Shown here one piece after another: positions 1 through 9,357 of a stretch of 64,000 nt of DNA (position 1 is its first letter; every line of letters starts with the position of its first letter). The position numbers were made by a program, and so were the translations under genes. Origin of the DNA: Mycoplasma imitans ATCC 51306 (lineage in GTDB: Bacteria; Bacillota_I; Bacilli_A; Mycoplasmatales; Mycoplasmoidaceae); assembly GCF_000518305.1 (NCBI RefSeq), contig NZ_JADI01000009.1, forward strand, positions 1 through 64,000, read 5' to 3'. The notes under the pieces were generated by a model. That model saw only the letters and a list, made by a program, of their open reading frames with translations. It was not told the DNA's origin and made no database searches.

Positions 1-29
1 TGTTTCATTTGTTCGTCTTTTGAATTCAT
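1..29 (-). CDS. 5' end of an unidentified protein, cut by the window edge
   Basis: An ATG at 29 opens a minus-strand frame running off the left edge after nine codons, beginning MNSKDEQMK. No Shine-Dalgarno sequence is obvious in front of it. The call rests only on the start codon, the hydrophilic first residues and the fact that most genes here lie on this strand. No function can be proposed from nine residues. Confidence 0.3.
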
Positions 30-369
30 TTTTGTTTACCGTTTATAAAATTATATTAACCTTTCTTTTTTGAGTTAATTAATTGTTTTACACAAAATTG
101 AATTCGGTGCCGGGCAGTGTGTACTAAATAAAACAATTAACTATAACTTTTGAAATCGGTTTTACTATTGATTTAAAAAATATATTTAATTTGATCAATG
201 TTTAAACTTGCTAAATAATTAGATAGAAGAAATAACTTTTTAGACAAAAACACATTTGATTTTTACCAAAATAATTTGTATAAATGTTTTATGAAAATAT
301 TTAAAATCACCGGTAAAAAATAGTTTTTCTATGATTTAATGAATTAATAAAATTTTGTTATTGACAATT
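30..369. other. Intergenic region without a recognisable gene
   Basis: This AT-rich stretch of about 340 bases shows no credible coding frame with code 4. Its one notable element is an inverted repeat enclosing a GC-rich core (79-140). It separates msrB, transcribed leftwards and terminated at 370-400, from the gene that begins at 29, so it should hold that gene's promoter and leader. Confidence 0.5.
79..140. repeat. Inverted repeat enclosing a GC-rich core; possible structured RNA
   Basis: A perfect 12-base arm at 79-90 (TTAATTGTTTTA) is complementary to the arm at 129-140. The 38-base interval holds GGTGCCGGGCAGTGTG, far richer in G and C than its surroundings. A second short pairing (ACAC at 90-93 with GTGT at 117-120) could extend the stem. 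It lies upstream of the partial gene at the left edge and could be a leader structure, a small RNA or a regulatory palindrome. I do not recognise a known riboswitch or T-box motif. Confidence 0.35.
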
Positions 370-400
370 AAAAAAAATCCATCTTGGATGGATTTTTTAT
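370..400 (-). terminator. Rho-independent terminator of msrB
   Basis: ATCCATC and GATGGAT pair around a TTG loop, flanked by A- and T-runs, just beyond the msrB stop codon. Because both flanks carry homopolymer runs it could act on either strand. The position best fits the end of the leftward msrB transcript. Confidence 0.75.
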
Positions 401-416
401 AATCATTGTTCAATCG

Positions 417-881
417 TTAATTATTTCTTTCTTCTTGATCTAGAATCGAGATAAATTCTTCATATCCTGATTTTTGTAATTCTTCATAAGGAATGAATTT
501 TAGTGAAGCAGAGTTGATACAATATCTTAATCCGCCCTTATCTATAGGTCCATCTGTAAACACGTGACCTAGGTGACTATCAGAGTTTTTAGCACGCACT
601 TCAACTCTGATCATATTATGAGATAGATCTTTTACTTCTTTAATTAATTCTTTAGTAATCGGGCGACTAAATGCGGGTCAACCACAACCTGATTCGTATT
701 TATCAGTTGATAAGAATAACGGTTCGCCACTAGTAATATCTACATAAATGCCTTTTTTAAAATGTTTATCGTATTCATTAGTATATGGTCGTTCTGTTGC
801 GGCATTTTGGCTTACTTCGAATTGTAATGGTGTTAATTCTTTTTTAAGAACTTCGATTGGTTTTTTCTCGTATTTTTTCAT
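417..881 (-). CDS. msrB: Peptide methionine-R-sulfoxide reductase MsrB
   Basis: A 154-residue protein of the normal single-domain MsrB size, which reduces methionine-R-sulfoxide in oxidised proteins in the cytoplasm. Diagnostic segments in order are [24 protein letters not shown] (its Trp is TGA at 678-680), [13 protein letters not shown] and [11 protein letters not shown], which carries the catalytic cysteine. The two CxxC zinc-binding pairs seen in many MsrB proteins are absent, so this belongs to the zinc-free type. It appears monocistronic: a terminator follows it and the groEL terminator lies ahead of it. Oxidative-stress repair is the family role; regulation is not visible in the sequence. 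Confidence 0.93.
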
Positions 882-914
882 AATCTAATTTTGTATTAGA
901 ATGATTATGGAATA

Positions 915-957
915 AAAAAAATTAATCTTTGAAACAATGCTGTTCAAAGATTAATTT
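915..957 (-). terminator. Terminator of the pfkA-pyk-groES-groEL unit
   Basis: A 13-base perfect stem (921-933 with 943-955, ATTAATCTTTGAA and its complement) lies about 25 bases beyond the groEL stop. On the minus strand it is followed by a T-rich tract (rc of the A-run at 913-920). It marks the end of the apparent four-gene transcript. Confidence 0.75.
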
Positions 958-979
958 TGTTATTAGATATGATCTAGAA

Positions 980-2584
980 TTATAAGTGGTTTAATCCTGC
1001 TTTTTCTTCTTTAGCTTCATCATTAATCGCTACTTCGGTAGTAATTAGTAAAGCTGCTACAGAACAAGCTTTTTCTAAAGCAGTTTTGGTTACTTTAGTT
1101 GGATCAATAATTCCATTATTAATCATGTCAACAAATTCGTTTGTTTCAGCATTGTAACCATAGCCAGGTTGTTTGCTATTAATAATGTTATTAATGATCT
1201 TTGAACTATTTTGCCCAGCGTTTTCAATAATTTGACGTGCTGGTGCTGTTAGTGATGATCTTACGATCTCATAACCTAAAGCGATTTCAGGGTTTGATTC
1301 TTTAACTTGTTTTAGCACCTCAATTGCGTTCATTAAAGCAATTCCGCCACCAGCTACGATTCCTTCTTCAACTGCAGCTTTAGTTGAGTTTAGTGCATCT
1401 TCAATTCTTAGCTTTAATTCTTTTTGTGCAACTTCAGTAGCACCACCAACGTGAATTACAGCAACGCCGTTTGATAAGTTAGCAATTCTTTTACTTACAC
1501 GTTCCTTGTCGTATTTTGAAGTTAAGTTATTTAACTTAGCTTTTAGACTGTTTAAGTATTTAGCTAAAACATCTTTATGGCAAGCGCCATTAATTACTGT
1601 AGTTTTATCTTTTGAGATAATCACTTTTTCAGCTGAACCTAATTTATTCAGATCGATATCTTTAAACTCGATTCCAGCTGTACTATCTACTAAAACAGTA
1701 TTAACACTAATAGCTAAATCTTCTAGTGTGCTTTTTTGTGCTTCACCAAATTCTGAACACTTAACGCTAACAACATTTAATGTTCCGCGTAATTTATTAA
1801 TTGCTAATGCAGTTACTACATCTTCAGCAATATCACTAGCAACAATTAACAATGGTGTACTGCTTTCAACACTTGCTTCAAGCAATGGTAAGATCTCTTT
1901 AACGGTGTTGATCTTATTTTGTGAAACTAAGATTCTTGGATTAGCTAATTCACATAGCATCTTTTCAGAATCGCTCACCATATAAGGTGAAGAATAACCA
2001 CCCTTAAATTCTAGACCATCAGTGGTATCTAAAGTAGTATCAAATGATTTTGCATCATCAATCGAAATTACTCCGCTTGGTCCAACGATGTCCATTGCCT
2101 TAGCAATTAGTTCTCCAATAAATTTAGAACCTGATGAAATTGCACCAACTTGAGTAATTTCATCGATTGATTTGATTGGTTTTGAAACACTTGTTAAGTA
2201 TTCTGATATTAATTTAGCTGCATTTTCAATCCCAATTCTCAAGTTAACAGGATTAGTGCCGTTATTAATTGCTTCAATCGCTTTATTTACAATTTCTTGG
2301 GTTAAGATTGTTGCTGTTGTTGTTCCATCACCAGCAATATCATTAGTTGAAATTGCTGCTTCAGCAATCAGCTTAGCACCCATATTTTCAACTGGGTCTT
2401 TTAATTCGATCTCTTTTGCGATCGTTACTCCATCATTAACAATTAGTGGAGCACCGTATTTTTTTTCGATTAAAGCATTTCTTCCCTTAGGTCCTGCTGT
2501 AATCTTTACTGCTTTAGCTAGTTTGTTAATTCCATCTAGCAATTTATTTCTAGCTTGTTGTTCAAAAGTTAATTGTTTAGCCAT
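980..2584 (-). CDS. groL: 60 kDa chaperonin GroEL
   Basis: A 534-residue chaperonin subunit that forms the double-ring ATP-driven folding chamber with GroES. Typical segments are AGPKGRNALIEKKYGAP near residue 31, the ATP-site motif GDGTTTATIL near residue 86, and EEGIVAGGGIALM near residue 401. The C terminus ends NHL and lacks the Gly/Met-rich tail of E. coli GroEL, as do several mycoplasma homologues. Its ATG overlaps the groES stop (TAATG), so the two are translationally coupled. No CIRCE or separate promoter is visible between groEL and the glycolytic genes ahead of it, suggesting transcription from the pfkA side. Confidence 0.97.
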   Translation of the reverse strand: MAKQLTFEQQARNKLLDGINKLAKAVKITAGPKGRNALIEKKYGAPLIVNDGVTIAKEIELKDPVENMGAKLIAEAAISTNDIAGDGTTTATILTQEIVNKAIEAINNGTNPVNLRIGIENAAKLISEYLTSVSKPIKSIDEITQVGAISSGSKFIGELIAKAMDIVGPSGVISIDDAKSFDTTLDTTDGLEFKGGYSSPYMVSDSEKMLCELANPRILVSQNKINTVKEILPLLEASVESSTPLLIVASDIAEDVVTALAINKLRGTLNVVSVKCSEFGEAQKSTLEDLAISVNTVLVDSTAGIEFKDIDLNKLGSAEKVIISKDKTTVINGACHKDVLAKYLNSLKAKLNNLTSKYDKERVSKRIANLSNGVAVIHVGGATEVAQKELKLRIEDALNSTKAAVEEGIVAGGGIALMNAIEVLKQVKESNPEIALGYEIVRSSLTAPARQIIENAGQNSSKIINNIINSKQPGYGYNAETNEFVDMINNGIIDPTKVTKTALEKACSVAALLITTEVAINDEAKEEKAGLNHL

Positions 2585-2877
2585 TATCTAATTACCCCAA
2601 TAATTTCTTCATAACCTAAGATCTTATAAGTCTTATCATTTACCACGATCTCAGTTCCTGAATATTCCTTAAAATAAACAAGATCGTTAAGGTTGATCTT
2701 AAAGTCAACCTTTTGTTGTTTAGCATAATTGATTCCATCACCTAAAGCAACTACTTTACCTTTGGTTGATGTTGCTTTATCAGGATTGTGAGTTGAGATA
2801 ACAATTCCCAATTTTGAAGTTTTTTCTTCAGTTAAAACTTCAACTAAAACGTTGTCGTGTAGTGGTTTAATATTCAT
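2584..2877 (-). CDS. groS: 10 kDa co-chaperonin GroES
   Basis: A 97-residue co-chaperonin, the usual length, which caps the GroEL cavity. It opens MNIKPLHDNVLVEVL, contains the mobile-loop region around TEEKTSKLGIVI, and has the DLVYFKEYSGTEI segment typical of the beta-barrel. It starts only seven bases after the pyk stop and shares one base with the groEL start. The spacing leaves no room for its own promoter with a CIRCE operator, so HrcA control of this pair is unlikely. Co-transcription with glycolytic genes is an inference from spacing. Confidence 0.96.
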   Translation of the reverse strand: MNIKPLHDNVLVEVLTEEKTSKLGIVISTHNPDKATSTKGKVVALGDGINYAKQQKVDFKINLNDLVYFKEYSGTEIVVNDKTYKILGYEEIIGVIR

Positions 2878-2884
2878 ATTTGAT

Positions 2885-4408
2885 TTATTTTAATAATACA
2901 AAGTTAGTCTTATTATCTGGTTTAATTTCGAACTGTTCAGAGTAGTGTAAGATTGCTTTTTTAGCAACTAATTGGTAGTTAGCTAACGCTTTATTTAAAT
3001 CATCCACTTTGTAAGTGAATACCCCATAATCAATACCATGACCTGTATATACGTTAATATCATCAGTCACAATGATCACACTAGCAGCTAGTTTTGCATT
3101 AGATAATGCAAAGATCTCATCTCGATTGTTTGTAAAGTGTACTAAGAAATGAGTTGAGAAGTCTTCGTTTTCAATCTCACGGTTAGGACAGATCTTTTTA
3201 GCAATCTCAAGTACTTTTTCACCAAAAGTAGTTTTGCAAATATCAGTCATTGGGAAGTAGTGAGTGATTGCGCGTTTGTAGTCAAATAACAATTCAGATT
3301 GTTTGTTAATCTTTTTCATTGTTTCAACTGCAATAATTGGATACATCCCATTAGCAGTTTCACCTGATAACATTGTTGCATCACAACCACGTTCAACCGC
3401 AAAGAACACGTCAGTTACTTCAGCGCGAGTTGGTTGAACATTCTTCTCTAGTGAGTCTAGCATCTGAGTTGCTACAATTACACGTTTGTTTTTAAAGCGA
3501 CAAGCTTTAATAATATATTTTTCCCAGTAAGGTACTTCGTAATAAGGGATCTCTAACCCTAAATCACCACGAGCTACCATAATACCATCACTAACTTCGA
3601 TAATTTCATCTAAGTTTTCAATCGCGTGACGGGTCTCAACCTTAGCAATAACTTGAACGTGTTCCATATTGTATTGCTTTAAGATCGCTTTAATCTCATA
3701 GATATCATCAGCACTATTTACAAATGATGCCGCAATATAATCTACTTTTTGTTTTAAACCAAAGGTAATATCGCTATAATCTTTTTGTGATAAAAATGGA
3801 ATTGAGTATTTTGCGTTTGGTAAGTTAATACGTTTTTTTGTTACAATTTTGTGTTCGTTTTTAGCGATCACTCTAACATATGAGAAGTCATCAGCAATCT
3901 CAATTACTTGTAAAGTTAATTTACCATCATCAACTAATACGATTGAACCTAAAGATAAATCCTTAGCCATATTGTATTTTTTAGATGAATCAGATACTGA
4001 AAACTCATTAGAATTACCTAAGATCTCGCGGTTAGTATAAATCTTTACGATCTGATCTTTCTTAATTACGTTATTAGTTTCTGAAATTTGGTTTAATCTA
4101 ATTTCAGGACCGTTAGTATCTAACATAATTGAGATAGGTAAGTTCAATTCATTAGCCACAGATCTAGCTAAAATAATTCTTACAGCTTGTTCTTCTTGAT
4201 TACCGTGAGAGAAGTTCAAACGAATCGTACTAACACCGTTTAAGAATAGTTGCTTTAAATTATCTTTAGCTTTTTGAACGATATCTTGTTTTGATGGATC
4301 TTCTAGATCAGCTAAGCTAAATAATTTATAAGTGATTGAAGGACCACAAGTAGCAACAATCTTTGTCTTTTTTAAAAAGTTTAAATCGAATTTTTTATGT
4401 TTGTTCAT
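2885..4408 (-). CDS. pyk: Pyruvate kinase
   Basis: A 507-residue enzyme converting phosphoenolpyruvate and ADP to pyruvate and ATP, the last ATP-forming step of glycolysis. Visible motifs are TIRLNFSHGNQEEQ, DTNGPEIRLN, the active-site stretch MVARGDLGLEIP, then ATQMLDSLEKNVQPTRAEVTDV and MLSGETANGMYP, all in canonical order. The C-terminal third is the allosteric-type domain. It lies nine bases after pfkA and seven bases before groES. The product feeds the pyruvate dehydrogenase genes encoded a few kilobases away. Confidence 0.97.
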   Translation of the reverse strand: MNKHKKFDLNFLKKTKIVATCGPSITYKLFSLADLEDPSKQDIVQKAKDNLKQLFLNGVSTIRLNFSHGNQEEQAVRIILARSVANELNLPISIMLDTNGPEIRLNQISETNNVIKKDQIVKIYTNREILGNSNEFSVSDSSKKYNMAKDLSLGSIVLVDDGKLTLQVIEIADDFSYVRVIAKNEHKIVTKKRINLPNAKYSIPFLSQKDYSDITFGLKQKVDYIAASFVNSADDIYEIKAILKQYNMEHVQVIAKVETRHAIENLDEIIEVSDGIMVARGDLGLEIPYYEVPYWEKYIIKACRFKNKRVIVATQMLDSLEKNVQPTRAEVTDVFFAVERGCDATMLSGETANGMYPIIAVETMKKINKQSELLFDYKRAITHYFPMTDICKTTFGEKVLEIAKKICPNREIENEDFSTHFLVHFTNNRDEIFALSNAKLAASVIIVTDDINVYTGHGIDYGVFTYKVDDLNKALANYQLVAKKAILHYSEQFEIKPDNKTNFVLLK

Positions 4409-4417
4409 ATTATTTAA

Positions 4418-5416
4418 TTAAAAACCACCGTTTATTCTATTGCTTAGATTAATCAATTTGATTCTTGAAGGGTTAGATTTACTTAATGCTTCTTGGAAAT
4501 TGTAAGCAACAATTTCATCACCCTTTAATCCTAAAACCACACCATATTGTTGTTCATTAATGCATTCAAATGCTTTAATTGCAAATTTCATTGCTAAGAT
4601 TCGTTCCATTGGTGTTGGTAACTGACCACGTTGACCGTAAGTTAGGATATTAATATTTGTTTTAATCCCTAATTGATCGTTGATTTGCTTAGCAATCGTT
4701 TTTAAGCTATCACGGCCATCTTCACCATAAATATGCTCACATACAATTACAGTAAATGTGCGTTTTTTATCTTCGAGCATTCTTTTAGCAGCTAGATTAA
4801 CAATTTCCTGAGTCGTTTTAATATTTTCAGGTGTAATAACTAAATCGGCTTTAGTCGCTAAAGCTGCATAAACTGATAAATCTCCACAGTGACGACCCAT
4901 TACTTCAGAGATCGATACACGGTTATGTGATACACTTGTAGAAATAATGTCTTGAATTGTTCTAGTGATGTGTTCAAGTGCTGAATAAAACCCGATCGTA
5001 TAATCTGATGAAGATACGTCATTATCAATCGTTCCAGGCATTGCGATAACATTAACACCCATTTCTGATAATAATTTTGCACCTTGATAAGAACCATCTC
5101 CACCAATTACAACTAGTGTTTCAATTCTTTTTGCTTTTAAATTATTAACTGCTTTTTTTCTTACTTCTAGATCTTTAAATTCAACTAATCGTGATGAATA
5201 AATAAATGTCCCAGAATCAAAAAAGTGATCGATAACTTCTTGTTGATTAGCAGGAACGATCTGATCTTCTACTAACCCTTTATAACCTTCATATACTAAA
5301 TAAGGTTGGATATTATTAATAATTGCTTGCTGAACTAAACCATAGATCGCAGCATTCATTCCAGGTGAATCTCCCCCAGAAGTTAAGATCGCAATTCGTT
5401 GCGTTTGTGTGGCCAT
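4418..5416 (-). CDS. pfkA: ATP-dependent 6-phosphofructokinase
   Basis: A 332-residue enzyme of bacterial PfkA size that phosphorylates fructose 6-phosphate, the committed step of glycolysis. Motifs include the ATP loop TSGGDSPGMNAAI at residues 11-23, GGDGSYQGA near 105, the catalytic PGTIDND near 127 and SEVMGRHCGDLS near 172. GGDGS at the nucleotide site fits the ATP-type enzyme. It is the promoter-proximal member of a tight pfkA-pyk-groES-groEL series. lplA ends about 40 bases upstream of it on the same strand. Confidence 0.97.
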   Translation of the reverse strand: MATQTQRIAILTSGGDSPGMNAAIYGLVQQAIINNIQPYLVYEGYKGLVEDQIVPANQQEVIDHFFDSGTFIYSSRLVEFKDLEVRKKAVNNLKAKRIETLVVIGGDGSYQGAKLLSEMGVNVIAMPGTIDNDVSSSDYTIGFYSALEHITRTIQDIISTSVSHNRVSISEVMGRHCGDLSVYAALATKADLVITPENIKTTQEIVNLAAKRMLEDKKRTFTVIVCEHIYGEDGRDSLKTIAKQINDQLGIKTNINILTYGQRGQLPTPMERILAMKFAIKAFECINEQQYGVVLGLKGDEIVAYNFQEALSKSNPSRIKLINLSNRINGGF

Positions 5417-5454
5417 AATATAGTATTTTTAATCCTTATAAAATTATAAATAAT

Positions 5455-6450
5455 TTATTTGTTATCAAACATTAAGCTCAACAATTCTTCTTTAGTGATT
5501 GTACCTAAATACAACGATAGATCAAACTGATTTAACACCTTGCTAACACTTTGATAATCAAACTTGGTATTAACTAGTTTTTGTTCAATCTCATCAATCT
5601 GTTTGACACTTAAGAAGTCACCATTAAATTTAATTGCTTTAATTAATCCTTGATCGGTATTAAGACTTAGTTCTAACTCACCTCCACTAAAACGTTTTTT
5701 ATTGTTGAATTTATATTCTTGTGATGAACCATAGATTCATTCTCAAGTCTTAAAATGATTGTTAGCGCGATCATGGATCCATTGTTTGGCTTTTTGATCT
5801 AAAACTATCTGTTTTAGATCATACTTTTTAAAGTAAAACTTTATTAGTTCATCAATAAATCAAGCAACTGGTTTTTTCTCATCCAAATGATCAATGATAT
5901 TTGTTACTCGTTTTTTAATCGAATCAATACCTTTTGCTTCAATCTTTGATTTATCAACATGAAGGTAGTTGGCTAACTTACTCATGTCTGTGTTATATAG
6001 TAACGTTCCGTGATGTAAGATTTTATCTTGGTAAAGATATTGCGCGGTTCCTGAAAACTTCATTCCATCGATCTCTAGATCGTTTCGACCTTTAAAGGTC
6101 GCATTGATCTTTAAAGAATTTAAGAATTCAATAATTGGTTGGGCAAAAAACTGGTAAGCATTTGCACGTTTTTCATCTAAATAATCGATGTAAGAGTAAC
6201 AAATATTCCCCATATCTTGAAATACCGCACCTCCACCTGAAAAACGGCGGATTAGATTAACGTGATCTTTAGTCGTTTCATTTGTATTTATCTGAGCTAA
6301 AGTATTTTGATTACGACCAATAAAAATCGTGTTTGCGTTTTGTCAGATATAAATAATTGGTAAAGAAAGATTTAGGTGTTTTAAAAGATATTCTTCAGTA
6401 GCAGCGTTAATATAACAATCGTTTGAATCTGATAAGTAAAAATGAGCCAT
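5455..6450 (-). CDS. lplA: Lipoate-protein ligase A
   Basis: A 331-residue ligase that activates lipoate with ATP and attaches it to lipoyl domains, here most likely the E2 subunit PdhC encoded nearby. The N terminus reads MAHFYLSDSNDCYINAATEE; RRFSGGGAVFQDMGN and GTLLYNTDM are the lipoyl-AMP-binding and catalytic-lysine neighbourhood. The C-terminal accessory domain includes WEWIYGSSQEYKFN and RFSGGELEL. Several tryptophans, for example at 5860-5862, are TGA. It follows the terminator behind pdhD, so it may be transcribed separately or by read-through. A mycoplasma without lipoate synthesis would rely on scavenging by this enzyme. Confidence 0.93.
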
Positions 6451-6467
6451 AATCTTAATTATTTAAT

Positions 6468-6497
6468 AAAAAACCCTTATAAAAAGGGTCTTTTTAA
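6468..6497 (-). terminator. Terminator downstream of pdhD
   Basis: ACCCTT and AAGGGT pair around a short A-rich loop, with a T-run on the minus strand immediately after the stem. It lies nine bases beyond the pdhD stop and 17 bases before the lplA start, so it would end the pdhC-pdhD message or attenuate lplA. Confidence 0.7.
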
Positions 6498-6506
6498 TAT
6501 TATTTA

Positions 6507-7898
6507 TTAGTTTTGGTGCTTTTTGTTAAAGTGCGTGTAAATTGCTTGTTTAGCACATTCTGAGATCACTTCAGCAACTGTTGGGTGTGGGTGAATCGCT
6601 TGTTCTAATTCAAACACCGTTAGTTCGTTTTCCATTGCTAACGCAATTTCAGAGATCATATCACTTGCAGTTGAAGCGATTAATACACATCCTAAGATCT
6701 CACCATATTTCTTACCAAACATAAATTTGATGAAACCTTCAGTTGATCCATCAGCAATCGCTTTACCATTAACAGCCATTGGCATCTTAGAAACAACGTA
6801 TTCGATATTTTTATCTTTTAGTTGTTGTTCTGTATAACCAATTGTTGCAACTTCTGGGTAAGTGTAGATACAACCAGGAGTTTTTAATGGCGCTACTTCT
6901 CTAGGTTTACGTCCTAAGATTACATCCACTGCATAAACTGCATGGTGGTAAGCGTAATGCGCTAACATTACTTGACCAGCAGCATCACCGATTACATAGA
7001 TAGAATCAGTTGATGTTTGTAGTTTATCATTTAACTTGATGCGACCGCGTTCATCTCTAGCAACATTGAATGAACCAAATACTTGATCATTAACTACACG
7101 TCCTACAGATTCTAGAATGTATTGAGAAGGTAATTGGTAAGCTGTACCTTTTTCTTCGTAGATAATCGCATTATTTTGATAACCTAAAATTTTTGCGTTA
7201 TACACTATGTTAATGCCTAATGATTTAACTCTTTTAGCTATAAAATCACTAGCATCCTGATCTAATGTTTCGCATAAACTATCAACTGCTTGTAAAATTG
7301 TTACTTTCGTACCAAATGAAGCGTACAATGTAGCAAATTCGATCCCAATTACACCTCCACCAATCACAACTAATGATTGAGGAATTTGTGGCAATTCAAG
7401 TGCTCTAGTTGAATCAATGATCACACCATCAGCACGTCCTTGATCAAAGCCTGGAAGTGGTAATTTTCTTGGAGAAGAACCTGTAGCAACGATAATGTTT
7501 TTAGCAGTAATATTTTGGTTATTCACACTTACAGTGTTTCCATCGATAATTCTTGCTTCACCAACGATCGTATCAGCTTTAGCAACCTTTAAGATTGTTT
7601 TAACTCCATTAACTAACTTGTTAACAACACTTTCTTTTCTTTTTTGGATATTTGCTCAGTTAACAGATAGTTGATTACTTCCTAAGTCTAATCCGTATTC
7701 AGCTGCTTTTTCTACGTAATGTTTTACTTTTGAAGATTGTAATAATGTCTTAGTTGGGATACAACCAACATTTAAACAAACTCCACCATAAGTTCCACGT
7801 TCAATTACTAAGGTCTTTAAACCATTTTTTGCAGCGTGTTCACCCGCTACATAACCACCAGGTCCAGCCCCGATTACAATAAGATCGTAATTATACAT
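6507..7898 (-). CDS. pdhD: Dihydrolipoamide dehydrogenase (pyruvate dehydrogenase E3)
   Basis: A 463-residue FAD flavoprotein that reoxidises the dihydrolipoyl arm of E2 and passes electrons to NAD. The FAD-binding [10 protein letters not shown] is at residues 10-19; the redox disulfide lies in [13 protein letters not shown]; the NAD-binding [10 protein letters not shown], the second FAD segment YVIGDAAG and the C-terminal [12 protein letters not shown] with the catalytic His-Glu pair follow in order. Unlike some mycoplasma and pneumococcal E3 proteins it has no N-terminal lipoyl domain. It starts 15 bases after pdhC, indicating co-transcription. Confidence 0.97.
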
Positions 7899-7913
7899 AT
7901 ATAACTCCAGTTA

Positions 7914-9209
7914 TTAGATTAGTAAACCGTCTAAGTCTTCAATAATATCTTTTAGGGTTTTTGCAAATCTACCGATATCCGCACCATCAATTCATCTGTG
8001 GTCAGCAGCTACAGTAATAGGCATAATTTGCTTAACTACGATTTGATTTTCAGGAGTTCTTGTTAATTTTTCTTCTACAGTACCAGGAGCTACGATTGCA
8101 ACTTCAGGGAATTTAATAATTGGAGTACCGAATAATGCACCAATTGAACCAAAGTTTGTAACACTGATTGTACCATCAGCTAAATCAGCTAAACCGATCT
8201 TCTTAGAACGAGCTTTTTCAGCTAAAGCGCTTACTTCTTTAGCAATTTCAATAACTGATTTGTCTTGAGCTGATTTAATGTTTGGAACCATTAAACCATC
8301 AGCAGTATCAACAGCAACACCTAAATTAATCTTTTTCTTTAATACCAATCTGTTATTAGTTTTGTCGTAGTGAGAGTTGAACACTGGGTGAGCTTGAACA
8401 GCTTTTGTAACAGCTTTTAGAATAAATGGTAAGAATGATAACTTAACACCATAAGTAGTTTGTACAGCGTCCTTAACTTGTTTACGGTATGAAACTAATT
8501 TAGTTACATCAAAATTGAAAGTTAAAACTGTTGCAGGAATTTCTTCGTGAGCAGTAGTCATTGCTTTTGCAATTGCTTTTCTGATTGAAGTAATTTCTTT
8601 GTAACTTTCGTTAGCATCTGAATATGAACTTCCACATGATGAAGTTGCAGGTTGTTGAGTTGATGCGTATACATCGCTTGAGAACACCTTAGCACCATTA
8701 GCAGGAGTTACATTGTTTAAGTTAACTTTAAGATCACTAGCAACAGCTTGTGCTAAAGGAGTAGCTACTGGAACTGGAGTTGGAGCAGGAGCTGGAGTGC
8801 TTGATCCGCGTTGATCACCAAATAATCCGAATAAGGTATTTGAAACTTTAACTTCACCAACAACTGAAGCACCACCACTTGGAGCAGCTTCTGGTTCAAG
8901 AGCAGCTGGAGCTGGAGTTGGAGTTACAAATGCTGCAGGAGCTGGTGCAGCAGCTGGTGCAGGAGCAGCGCTACTATCACCATTTAAAACAAGCATTACT
9001 TCACCAACATGAACTGTTTGCCCAACTGAAGCAAGGATTGCAGTAACCTTACCACCTTCAGGAGCAGGTAAGTCAGTTGTAACCTTATCAGTTTCAACTG
9101 AAAACATTGGATCACCTTCTTTAATTGTGTCACCTACTTTTACATAGATTTCAGCAACTACACCTTCGTGTAATCCTTCACCAACGTCTGTAAATTTATA
9201 TTCAAACAT
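7914..9209 (-). CDS. pdhC: Dihydrolipoamide acetyltransferase (pyruvate dehydrogenase E2)
   Basis: A 431-residue E2 core that transfers acetyl groups to CoA. It has one N-terminal lipoyl domain (residues 1-76) with the lipoylated lysine in VETDKVTTDLPAPEGG, an Ala/Pro-rich flexible linker, a peripheral-subunit-binding region near 150-185, a second hinge, and a catalytic domain ending in ADHRWIDGADIGRF, which holds the catalytic His and Asp. The tryptophan there is TGA at 7992-7994, so the last 26 residues are lost under the standard code. A linker segment around residue 120, VKVSNTLFGLFGDQRG-like, is unusual. Confidence 0.96.
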
Positions 9210-9297
9210 GTCTGTATTTGTCTTTCTTTAATATATTATGAAAATTCTATTGTTTATTATAAATTAAATATTTATTTCGCAGCTTTTTTACATAAAT

Positions 9298-9346
9298 AAA
9301 TATCGTTTCTATTAATTGGTTAGATTAATAAAAACGATAGATATTT
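9298..9346 (-). promoter_or_regulatory. Imperfect stem-loop between pdhB and pdhC
   Basis: TATCGTTT (9301-9308) pairs with AAACGATA (9332-9339) and ATTAAT (9311-9316) with ATTAAT (9324-9329), giving a long interrupted stem in the 148-base gap between pdhB and pdhC. On the minus strand only a weak T-rich tract follows. It could be a leaky terminator or processing site separating pdhAB from pdhCD; this is inference. Confidence 0.5.
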
Positions 9347-9357
9347 TTAATAAAAAA

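Noticed and set aside
79-140. T-box or other known riboswitch
   Set aside because: No T-box core, specifier loop or other class signature could be matched, and the downstream gene is only nine codons visible.
1506-1985. Plus-strand open frames opposite groEL (also 2172-2591)
   Set aside because: They are antisense to a fully conserved gene, have no ribosome-binding site or family resemblance, and arise from its codon bias.
2878-2884. CIRCE in front of groES
   Set aside because: Only seven bases separate pyk and groES, and no TTAGCACTC/GAGTGCTAA pair is found in the end of pyk.
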